Under the pieces are notes generated by a model that had not been told where the DNA came from, did not search any database, and saw nothing but the letters and a program-made list of their open reading frames with translations. From an uncultured Clostridia bacterium (GTDB lineage: Bacteria > Bacillota > Clostridia > UMGS1810), in NCBI GenBank assembly GCA_934500875.1, contig CAKSTL010000002.1, forward strand, positions 62,001-126,000: a stretch of 64,000 nt of DNA, written 5' to 3'. Numbering within the stretch: position 1 is the first letter of the stretch; the number at the start of each line of letters is the position of its first letter. Shown here one piece after another: positions 26,566-34,107 of the stretch. The position numbers and the translations under genes are program-made.

Positions 26566-27879
26566 ATGAAGAAAGAAATGTTAAAAAAACTTACCGCAGG
26601 CATAGTGTGCGGTATAATGCTTGTTTTGCCGGTTGTTTCTTTTGCGGCGGACGGCTTTATTACTCCTTGGAACAGAACATATAATATTGACGGAAGCGGC
26701 GACAGCGCTCTTAATATTGTTGATACTGCAAACTGGGCTTCCAAATACCCGACTACATATGACTATGTATCAGTTAATGCAGGAGGCACGGCAGTAATCA
26801 GAGATTCATATACCGACGCAGAAGGCATTACGGTATATGACAACGCTACAAAAACGCAGGGAAACAAATATATATACTTAACCTCAGAAGGAAAGAAAAA
26901 CAGCAGCGGCAAAATATTTTCTCCGGGAACATTGTACGCTAACTGCGCAGCTGTATTATCCGGAAAACTTGATACTGCCGGCGCAAACGGCGGAATTTGC
27001 CACGGAAAAGTAAGATATGAGCTTGACGTAAGAATAGGAGGTATCGATACTGCTGATAAAGACTATTCGGGCACAGGCATATACATATCCGGATATGATG
27101 CTGCGGCAGCCACCGAAGCAAATAAAATTCCGACAATTGCTTCGCTGTCTTTTGTAAGACCCAGTGTTGCAGGAGTGTACGCTATAGGTTATACGGCTGA
27201 AAATGCGAGCAGTATAACATATATTCGTTTCGCTTTGGATGAATGGTATCATTACACAATTGATGTTGACGTTGAAAAACAAACCGCTTCGTTCAGCGTA
27301 AATATACTAAACCCCGACGCACAGATTGCGTCCGACGCAAAAAAGGCATACAGCGGTTCGCTTAAACTCAGCAAAAAAGGCATTCCCGCATTTACTACCG
27401 TTAAAGTAATGGGTATAAAGAGCGGTGCAACCTCTGTAGACAATATATCGGTTACGAAAGAAACATATGTGATTAAAGAAGTAAAAAGCAGCGATATTAC
27501 CGTAAGCGAGGACAGTGTAACAGCAACGGTTAACATTGCAAATGATGTGTATGCGGACAAAAACTTCGGCAGCGCTTTGGTTACAGCCTCTCCGAAGGTT
27601 ATACTTGCAACATACGATACAAACGGTGCGCTTATAGACGCAGGTATCGGCGGTACAGATTTTGCGGACAACATTCTTCGTGACAAGGGTGCTGACGAAA
27701 CCGATTCCGATTACAAAAATCATAAGAAGGAATTTTTCACAAAAGATTTAACCTACAAACCCGTCACCGTAAGCGTACAAAGAAAGGACGGCACCGAAAT
27801 AAGCAGTACAAAAGTTTTTGTATGGAACAATATGACGGATATGTTCCCGTATACCACAGGCACAGACGGGTTAAAATAA
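26566..27879 (+). CDS. Secreted protein with concanavalin-like region and C-terminal aromatic-Trp module
   Basis: 437 residues, ATG after GAGGAGG. Signal peptide 1-28. Residues about 30-300 form a beta-sandwich-like region with WYHYTIDVDVEKQTASF, also present in the next gene product (RISVDVEKQTAVY). The C-terminus (about 300-437) is the unnamed module ending VFVWNNMTDMFPY. No catalytic motif is visible; a carbohydrate-binding accessory protein is likely. Codon choice differs visibly from the neighbours (few TCG serine codons, more TCT/TCA), as in highly expressed genes, and strong hairpins precede it, so it may be produced in excess. Confidence 0.6.
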   Translation: MKKEMLKKLTAGIVCGIMLVLPVVSFAADGFITPWNRTYNIDGSGDSALNIVDTANWASKYPTTYDYVSVNAGGTAVIRDSYTDAEGITVYDNATKTQGNKYIYLTSEGKKNSSGKIFSPGTLYANCAAVLSGKLDTAGANGGICHGKVRYELDVRIGGIDTADKDYSGTGIYISGYDAAAATEANKIPTIASLSFVRPSVAGVYAIGYTAENASSITYIRFALDEWYHYTIDVDVEKQTASFSVNILNPDAQIASDAKKAYSGSLKLSKKGIPAFTTVKVMGIKSGATSVDNISVTKETYVIKEVKSSDITVSEDSVTATVNIANDVYADKNFGSALVTASPKVILATYDTNGALIDAGIGGTDFADNILRDKGADETDSDYKNHKKEFFTKDLTYKPVTVSVQRKDGTEISSTKVFVWNNMTDMFPYTTGTDGLK

Positions 27880-27898
27880 TATCTTCGGAGGAATACAG

Positions 27899-29143
27899 GT
27901 GAAAAACATTAAAAAAATTGTTTTACCATTGCTTATTATAATTTCTCTTTTTTCGATGACCGCTTACGCAAAAGAAATTTTGCCAGTAAGTATGATTTCG
28001 CCGTGGTCAACGTCGCTTGAATTTGCGCCGCACAGCGCCCTTGCAAATGAGGTTTGCACAAAAAACTACACAAGCGCGTGGATTAACACCTTCTGCAACG
28101 TTATGCGAATGAACGGCACAACCGCTTACATAAAAAACTTAAGCACAGACCCCGAAGCGGGCGAAGTTATATACGACAGCGTATCGGGCGCAGAGGACGA
28201 TTACTACCTGTATTGGCATCAGAGCGAGGGTTCTTCTTCACGCCAGGGCACTTTGTATTTTAATTCAAACAACATAAGCTCAAACAAAACGGCTTCACAT
28301 TCAAACGGCGGAGCAATTTTTAAAACCGCCGTATATGAGCTAGACATTAAGCTTCAGCCCGGCGAATGGAGTGATTCTTTCGCAAACTCCAACAACAAAA
28401 ACGGACTTTTGAGTGTGTGGGGCTGGGATACGGAAAACGACAAAATAGTGAACATAGCAAAAATGTCAATAGATTCGTGGGATAAAACCGGTATGTCGTG
28501 GTATCCTTCGTATTGCTTTAAGGACGGCGGAAAAGATACGTTCAAGGGTTTCAGAAAACTTGACGATACAAATAAGTGGTATAAACTGCGCATTTCGGTT
28601 GACGTTGAAAAGCAGACGGCGGTTTATCAGTGTCTTGATACAAACGGCGTTGAATATGCAAACAGCGGCGAGGTTCCGTTTTTGAACAAGTGCGGATATG
28701 CGCTTACGAATTTTGACATTGCAATAGGCTGGTACCGTGACTACTATATTGACAACGTCAAAGTTACAAAAGAGGCGTTTTCGGTTTCAAATCCCGCTGT
28801 GGATGACACGGGCGATATGATAACCGCCGCCGTTGACGTTAAAAACTATATTTACAATGTTTCGGGGCTTGGTGATAATGCGCCCGAAGTATCGCCTGCG
28901 GCGGTGCTTGCGGTGTATGATAACGAAACAAACAGGCTTGTCGGGTTTGACGTTAAAACCGCTGCATTTGAAAATCACACCTTCGATATTGCCCAAAGCG
29001 ACAGAGCAAAGGTTTTTTCGCAGGACGGCGAGCAAAAGACAATTAACCTTTCGGTTGAAAAATACAATAAACCGTACACGGCAAGGGTTTTTGTATGGAA
29101 TAATCTGTTTGACTTTTTGCCGTATCAAGGGGTGACGGAGTGA
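27899..29143 (+). CDS. Secreted paralog of the preceding protein
   Basis: 414 residues, GTG start after GGAGG. Signal peptide 1-24. Same plan as the previous product: an N-terminal SPWSTSLEF/TPWNRTYN-like start, a beta-sandwich region (about 40-290) and the unnamed module ending VFVWNNLFDFLPYQ at the very C-terminus. No enzyme motif. Probably a glycan-binding accessory. Its stop overlaps the GTG of the next gene by four bases. Confidence 0.6.
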   Translation: MKNIKKIVLPLLIIISLFSMTAYAKEILPVSMISPWSTSLEFAPHSALANEVCTKNYTSAWINTFCNVMRMNGTTAYIKNLSTDPEAGEVIYDSVSGAEDDYYLYWHQSEGSSSRQGTLYFNSNNISSNKTASHSNGGAIFKTAVYELDIKLQPGEWSDSFANSNNKNGLLSVWGWDTENDKIVNIAKMSIDSWDKTGMSWYPSYCFKDGGKDTFKGFRKLDDTNKWYKLRISVDVEKQTAVYQCLDTNGVEYANSGEVPFLNKCGYALTNFDIAIGWYRDYYIDNVKVTKEAFSVSNPAVDDTGDMITAAVDVKNYIYNVSGLGDNAPEVSPAAVLAVYDNETNRLVGFDVKTAAFENHTFDIAQSDRAKVFSQDGEQKTINLSVEKYNKPYTARVFVWNNLFDFLPYQGVTE

Positions 29144-32100
29144 AAAAAACACTGATTTTCATTTTTGCGGCGATAATTTTGCTCTCTTTTCCGGCATTTG
29201 CAAAAACTGCGGATTTTGAAAATGTTTTTTCGCTGTCCGATACATATCACAGCATAACTTTTGACGATAATTCAGAGCTTTCCGCCTTTTCGGGAAGCTT
29301 TGAATTGCAAAACGGAGTTTTCGGTGCAGATTCGGGGGTTTTGAGCGTATTCGACGCAAAATTTTTGCTGCCGAAAGATATTTTATATGCAAAAAATTCG
29401 GTTAAATTTGATATTTTTATTCCCGACGAAACGAGCAGCGCCGAAATCAATGTTAATATGCAAAACAAAAATGCCGTTCTCAGCCTTGCTCAAAAGGACG
29501 GCGAGGTTTCGGCAGCGCTCGGAAGGCAGAAAATTGCGCAGATTCTTTCGGGAAAATGGTATACCGTCGGCATAAGCGCCGATTTGAACGAAAAAAACCT
29601 TTATATCGGCATTGACGGCGTGTGCGTTAAAAGTTTTTCAATCGGTTCGGGCGATATTGTAAATTCGGTAAGCATTTTTTCGGAGCAGAAAATTTATATC
29701 GATAATTTTACCGTTTCGCAAAACGTGTTTGCAGCGTCAAAAAATCCTGTTTTGTATAAAAACGGCGCATACGTTGTTGCAGAATGTGAAAAGGATTTTG
29801 CAGACAGCGGAAAAATGCTTGTTCTTGCAGAGTATAACAAGGACGGCTCGGTAACAAACGTTTCGGCAAAAAAGACAGATGGCGGCGGAGTATGTGTGAG
29901 AACGGCTGCAGGATACAATTCTCTGCACGAATACCGTGCGTTTTTGTGGGATGAGAAAATCGTGCCCGAGGCGGAAATGTTTATAAAATCGGACGGCGGC
30001 GCATTTTTGTCGGATTTTACTTTTCTTAAAAATTACACGGTAAATCAAACGGAAAACGAATATAAAATAACACCGGGAAAACCGCTTCAGAACCTGGTAA
30101 GCGGATATTTATACGAGGTAAAAAAAGACGGAGAAACAATAATAAACAAAAAAGCAGAGCGCACCGACGCTGAAAATAACGGTATTGCGGTTGACTTAAC
30201 CGCCCTTTCTTCGGGAGAATACGAGATTCGGGTTTTTCTTGAATACAATTCAAAATACAAAACAGACTTTGCAAAAGAAAAGTTTTACGTATTCAAAGAA
30301 GGCGGAGATTATGCGTTTTCGGTCGGAAGCAAGGATTTTTTGACGGAAAACAAAAAAGAGGAATTGTACGGCGGTTTGATTCCCGTTTATGAAAACGGGG
30401 CGCTTTATCTGCCCGATTGCGTTCTGCAAAAAAACTTCGGCATTGATGTAAAAAATGCCGACGGCGGTTTGTATCTTGCTGTAAACGGCAAAAAATTTCC
30501 GCTCTCGGACGAAGAATACATTTCTTCCGACACGTCGTATTTTGTGTCGCTGTCTTTTTTGGCAAATGCGCTTGGATACGAGTATCATTCCGACGCAAAC
30601 GGCGTGTTTGTTATGTCGAAAAACGGCTTTGCAAACGATAAAACGGCGAAGGAATACAAAAAAGCTTTTACCGATTATATAATTTCGGATAGTTTTGACA
30701 GCAGCAATCTTACGTGGCAGAAAATTCCGGTCGGCTGGAGCTTTTACGACTGGGGCGCAAATTCAAGCATAGGCGGCGATTATTTTCTTGCGGATTTCGG
30801 AAATGACGGAAAAAGCATATGTATCGGCGCAGTGGAAAAATCGTATGCCGGAATTCAAAGCGACGCAGTGTTTCTTGACAAAAACAACACGGGATATACC
30901 GCCGAGGCGGATATTTACGCAGAAGATTACGAAGGAAACAGCGTTGGAATTGCGCTTATGACCCGAAAGGGAGGTACGTTTTTAAAAATGCTTACAGCGC
31001 CCGTTTCGGGAACTTTAAAAAACGGAGAATGGGTTCGCATCAGCGCTGATTTTTCAAAATCCGCAATTGACGAAACAGGCGCAGATTCGTTCAGGGTGCT
31101 TGTTTACACAAAAAAGGACGGTACAGCCAATGCGGCATCGGGCAGAATTTATGCAGACAACGTTACGCTCTCATTCACAGACCGCATCAGCGAGGCATAT
31201 GATATAAACATTTATGCAAACAATGAATTTTCGTGGTATACTCTCGGCGAAAGCGTTGTTTATACCGCCGATTTTCTGCCGCCGGGCGTTGACAAAATAG
31301 AAGCGGTTATATATGATACCGAATCTATTGTCTTTAAAAAGACAATATCGGCGTACACGTTTTTAAATTCGGGGTTAAAGTATACGCCCGAAAAAGAAGG
31401 ATACTACGAAGCGGAATTTTATGCTGTGCGCAGCGACGGAAAAAAGATTCCGGTTGCCGGATTTTATAACAAATATTACGAAGACAAGATTGGCGGATTT
31501 GAAATTCTGCGCCGCAGCTTTGCGGTTGTAAAAGGCGAGGCAAAAAGCGTTTCGGAGCGTAACAAAAAGCTTTTTGTATCGTCGCACGCACTTAGCGAAG
31601 GCAAGGATTTGCAGATAGGCAATATGATTGGATTTTACGGTGCGAGAATACACTGGATAAGATGGGGCGACAGCGCAACCGTAAAGGGTGCGCACACAGC
31701 TAAGGGCAAGTTTGACTGGACAAATATTGACAAACAGTTTGAAAACGTTAAAAAGTTCGGTTACGGAAAAATTGCGGCAAACATTTACGGCACGCCGAGG
31801 TGGGCGGTCAAAGAAGAAAACAGAAACAAGACCGATTACACCATTGCCGGAAGTATGCGCTATAACAATTTTGCGCCCGAAAAACAGGAATATCTCGAAG
31901 AATTTCTTACAGAATTTGTAAAAAGGTATAAAGGCGATACCGACATAATCGAATTCTGGAACGAGCCGCAGTCGGGCAGCACGGCATTCTGGGCTGACGG
32001 CACCGAAAATTTTGCGCAAATGATGAAAACGGCATACAACGCCATAAAATCCGCTGACGGAAGCATAACGGTTTCAATCGGCGGAATGGGAAACAACAGG

Positions 32101-32844
32101 CTGTATTATACGTTCTACGACGAGCTTCTTGACGATGCGGACATATACAATTATTATGATGTTATCGCATTTCACGGAACATATAACGTAAACACCAAGC
32201 TTAACAACGAGATTGCGCCGAGCCATAATCTTGAGCCGAAAAAGTGGTGGAACAGCGAAGGATACTTTGCAAACTACAGCCAAAACGGCGTTCTTACCGA
32301 TAAATTTGACGGTGCAAAGGCTTTTGCGGTGTCGTTTTTGCAGAATTTCAAGGCAGGCGCAGATATAATAACCGCATTTTCGCTGCTTGATATCGTGGGT
32401 GACGAATACCGTGTTTTTGTAAACGAAAACGGCGGAAAAACAGCGTCTTACGGAATGTTTAGAAGTTATCCTTATATTGAGCCGAAACTGTCGGCTGTTG
32501 CGGCATTCAATATGTTTGAGCTTATGGAGGATAATTTTGAATATCTTGGCGAGCAAAGGTTTGACGGCGTTCGTGCGGTAAGCTTTAAAAACGGCGAAAG
32601 CACGCTTGTTGCGTTCTGGAGCTCGGGTGATGAAAAATTCAAAATCCCCGATAGGCTTTCGTTTTTGAGCGGCTGCGAAATATGTGATTTTGAAGGAAAA
32701 ATTCACACGGGAAGTTATTTTAATCCCGACAAAATATATTTTGCAAAAAATGTGCCCGAAGAAAGCCTTGCGGGAATACTTGACAGCGACAACAACAATG
32801 TTTTAAATCCCGATATGGCGGCGCCGTATTACAATGCACAGTAA
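29140..32844 (+). CDS. Giant secreted clan GH-A glycoside hydrolase (GH39-like), second of locus 1
   Basis: 1234 residues, GTG start overlapping the previous stop. Signal peptide 1-21. In order: a LamG-like region (about 30-190), the aromatic-Trp module (about 200-290, ending RAFLWDEKIVPEAEMF), an Ig-like domain, a copper-amine-oxidase-N-like domain (about 395-500), a jelly roll (about 515-690), an Ig-like domain (about 695-790) and the GH-A barrel (about 800-1200). Acid/base E942 in FWNEPQ, likely nucleophile E1040 in WWNSEGY. It shares with the 22980-26447 product the RWGD...GAHTAKGKFDW / GTHTAKGVFDW segment. It lacks the C-terminal CBM9-like domain. The substrate is unknown. Confidence 0.85.
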   Translation: MKKTLIFIFAAIILLSFPAFAKTADFENVFSLSDTYHSITFDDNSELSAFSGSFELQNGVFGADSGVLSVFDAKFLLPKDILYAKNSVKFDIFIPDETSSAEINVNMQNKNAVLSLAQKDGEVSAALGRQKIAQILSGKWYTVGISADLNEKNLYIGIDGVCVKSFSIGSGDIVNSVSIFSEQKIYIDNFTVSQNVFAASKNPVLYKNGAYVVAECEKDFADSGKMLVLAEYNKDGSVTNVSAKKTDGGGVCVRTAAGYNSLHEYRAFLWDEKIVPEAEMFIKSDGGAFLSDFTFLKNYTVNQTENEYKITPGKPLQNLVSGYLYEVKKDGETIINKKAERTDAENNGIAVDLTALSSGEYEIRVFLEYNSKYKTDFAKEKFYVFKEGGDYAFSVGSKDFLTENKKEELYGGLIPVYENGALYLPDCVLQKNFGIDVKNADGGLYLAVNGKKFPLSDEEYISSDTSYFVSLSFLANALGYEYHSDANGVFVMSKNGFANDKTAKEYKKAFTDYIISDSFDSSNLTWQKIPVGWSFYDWGANSSIGGDYFLADFGNDGKSICIGAVEKSYAGIQSDAVFLDKNNTGYTAEADIYAEDYEGNSVGIALMTRKGGTFLKMLTAPVSGTLKNGEWVRISADFSKSAIDETGADSFRVLVYTKKDGTANAASGRIYADNVTLSFTDRISEAYDINIYANNEFSWYTLGESVVYTADFLPPGVDKIEAVIYDTESIVFKKTISAYTFLNSGLKYTPEKEGYYEAEFYAVRSDGKKIPVAGFYNKYYEDKIGGFEILRRSFAVVKGEAKSVSERNKKLFVSSHALSEGKDLQIGNMIGFYGARIHWIRWGDSATVKGAHTAKGKFDWTNIDKQFENVKKFGYGKIAANIYGTPRWAVKEENRNKTDYTIAGSMRYNNFAPEKQEYLEEFLTEFVKRYKGDTDIIEFWNEPQSGSTAFWADGTENFAQMMKTAYNAIKSADGSITVSIGGMGNNRLYYTFYDELLDDADIYNYYDVIAFHGTYNVNTKLNNEIAPSHNLEPKKWWNSEGYFANYSQNGVLTDKFDGAKAFAVSFLQNFKAGADIITAFSLLDIVGDEYRVFVNENGGKTASYGMFRSYPYIEPKLSAVAAFNMFELMEDNFEYLGEQRFDGVRAVSFKNGESTLVAFWSSGDEKFKIPDRLSFLSGCEICDFEGKIHTGSYFNPDKIYFAKNVPEESLAGILDSDNNNVLNPDMAAPYYNAQ

Positions 32845-32874
32845 AATACAAAAATTTACCCGATTTGATTGCAG

Positions 32875-32918
32875 AAATTACCCGATTTGCTTATTTAAGC
32901 AGGTCGGGTAATTTTTTT
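32875..32918 (+). terminator. Terminator of glycan locus 1
   Basis: AAATTACCCGA (32875-32885) pairs with TCGGGTAATTT (32904-32914), with T run to 32918. A second copy of the left arm (AAATTTACCCGATTTG) lies just upstream at about 32854. Confidence 0.8.
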
Positions 32919-32984
32919 CTGCGTTTTTCGTCAAACCGTGCGTTGTAAGGGGAATAAATTGAATTTCCTTTAAAATATATCATT

Positions 32985-33263
32985 AGCCACAGCCCGACAA
33001 GGAAGTATTGCCCCGGCAAACATCTTTTTTGCGAATTTCTGCGTTAAAAAAGCTCGAAATCCGACAGGATTACTCGCTTTTTTGCCTTGAACTTCATCAA
33101 AAAATTTTGTTTTCAGGGTGCAAAGCAGTTTTGAAAATTGCAGTTTAAGCTTTAGACAAGAAAAAAATACACCGTAATACTTAACGTATACGGTGTATTT
33201 TTAACGAAGTATAAACTTAAAATACGGCTTTCAAAACCAATGCCTCCTTATCGGGCTGTGGCT
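32985..33263. repeat. Structured repeat B, second copy of repeat A
   Basis: Ends AGCCACAGCCCGACAAGG (left) and its near complement (right, 33238-33263). Inner blocks such as GACAGGATTACTCGC and GGTGCAAAGCAGTTTTGAA match repeat A, while the arms and the internal hairpin (33165-33202) differ in sequence but keep pairing. Same orientation as repeat A. The right end contains the stop and last codons of the minus-strand small gene. Confidence 0.65.
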
Positions 33264-33561
33264 TTGTTGCTTCCCTTATTTTTTGCACTTTCTGAGCGTC
33301 TGTCAGCGAGCTATTGTCAATTATCAGACGCACGTCAAGCATTATTTCAAATGCAGCGTAGTTTGAAATTTTGTCTATGTTTTCAACGTCCTCTCTGTCC
33401 ATCAGCGAGTGTTCTGCAAAGTATTTAAGTGCTTTTTTTATCACCGCTTCAATTCTTATATCAAGTTCGTTAATTATCGGTTTGTCACCCCATTGTGTTT
33501 CCGGTATATAAAATCCCCCTAAAATAAAAAATGCGCAACTCCGAAAACCGAAGTTACGCAA
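33217..33561 (-). CDS. Small helical protein of unknown function, homolog of the 378-608 product
   Basis: The frame is open for 114 residues from a TTG at 33561, which lies inside the terminator hairpin of element R2. The homologous part starts about 18-30 residues in; unlike copy 1 there is no ATG there: where copy 1 has ATG after the GGAGGG, this copy has ATA after AGGGGG. Either translation starts at the TTG (or a non-standard codon), or the copy has lost its start. The last 15 or so residues (KPQPDKEALVLKAVF) are encoded by the end of repeat B, so the original C-terminus has been replaced. No known domain. The true start is uncertain. Confidence 0.45.
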   Translation of the reverse strand: MRNFGFRSCAFFILGGFYIPETQWGDKPIINELDIRIEAVIKKALKYFAEHSLMDREDVENIDKISNYAAFEIMLDVRLIIDNSSLTDAQKVQKIREATKPQPDKEALVLKAVF

Positions 33562-33715
33562 TAAAAACGTCCAGCTCCGATTCTAAGAGTTGCTACACTA
33601 CTTCACCTAATGCAATAAATACAAAATAAGGGAATACGAATAATCGGAGTGTACGCTTTTTGCAAAAGCGCATACACCCCTTATTTTGTATTATTTAAGT
33701 GAAGATAATGTAGCG
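33521..33715 (-). ncRNA. Putative structured RNA R2
   Basis: Second copy of the R1 element on the minus strand. A 14-bp perfect stem (33678-33691 with 33619-33632) occupies the place of the 12-bp stem of R1 but with unrelated bases. The conserved GCGCTTTTGCAAAAAGC hairpin is present. The pseudoknot is stronger than in R1: 33642-33649 can pair over 8 bp with 33575-33582. The terminator hairpin (33533-33559) and T run end it just before the small gene. Confidence 0.65.
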
Positions 33716-33720
33716 AAATT

Positions 33721-33749
33721 ATTATATCACAAAATTTTGTGTTTGTAAA
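33721..33749 (-). promoter_or_regulatory. Promoter of R2 with palindromic spacer
   Basis: Minus strand TTTACA (33749-33744), 17 bases, TATAAT (33726-33721). The spacer contains the perfect palindrome CACAAAATTTTGTG, an operator candidate also found at R3. The T run of the R3 terminator runs into its -35 box. Confidence 0.75.
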
Positions 33750-33938
33750 TAAAAAATTGCGCAACTTCAAGATTGAAGTCACGCAATAAAAACATACGCT
33801 CCGACTTATGAGAGTTGCTACACTACTTTCCACCTACAAATAAACACATAATAGGAGTATTCAAATATCGGTGTGTACGCTTTTTGCAAAAGCGCATACA
33901 CCCATATAATTTGCAGATTAACTTAATATAATGTAGCG
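33747..33938 (-). ncRNA. Putative structured RNA R3
   Basis: Third copy, directly upstream of R2 and in tandem. It has its own promoter, the closing GCTACAT/GTGTAGC stem, the conserved GCGCTTTTGCAAAAAGC hairpin and a terminator (33759-33784 plus T run), but no protein gene follows before R2. The pseudoknot has one mismatch (CACCGA with TCGGAG). A copy without any gene argues that the element can act as a free RNA. Confidence 0.6.
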
Positions 33939-33943
33939 AAATT

Positions 33944-33972
33944 ATTATATCACAAAATTTTGTGTTTGTAAA
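33944..33972 (-). promoter_or_regulatory. Promoter of R3 with palindromic spacer
   Basis: Minus strand TTTACA (33972-33967), 17 bases, TATAAT (33949-33944). Same CACAAAATTTTGTG palindrome in the spacer as the R2 promoter. Confidence 0.75.
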
Positions 33973-34030
33973 TATTTTGTCCTCAAATAAAAATGTCTTT
34001 TTTGTACCTTTTTTAGTCCCGAATGTCATC

Positions 34031-34058
34031 TTGAAAAAATTTTCACCCATTATATAAT
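34031..34058 (+). promoter_or_regulatory. Promoter of glycan locus 2
   Basis: TTGAAA (34031-34036), 16 bases, TATAAT (34053-34058), 50 bases before the ATG of the binding protein. Divergent from the R3 promoter. Confidence 0.65.
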
Positions 34059-34107
34059 AAAAATAAGACAAAAAGTGAAACTTTAATGAAAGGAAAGTGA
34101 AAAGGTT

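Noticed and set aside
33217..33972. Classical type III toxin-antitoxin system
   Set aside because: The layout is similar, but the RNA lacks short tandem repeats and the protein is too small and unlike ToxN, CptN or TenpN; kept only as a loose comparison.
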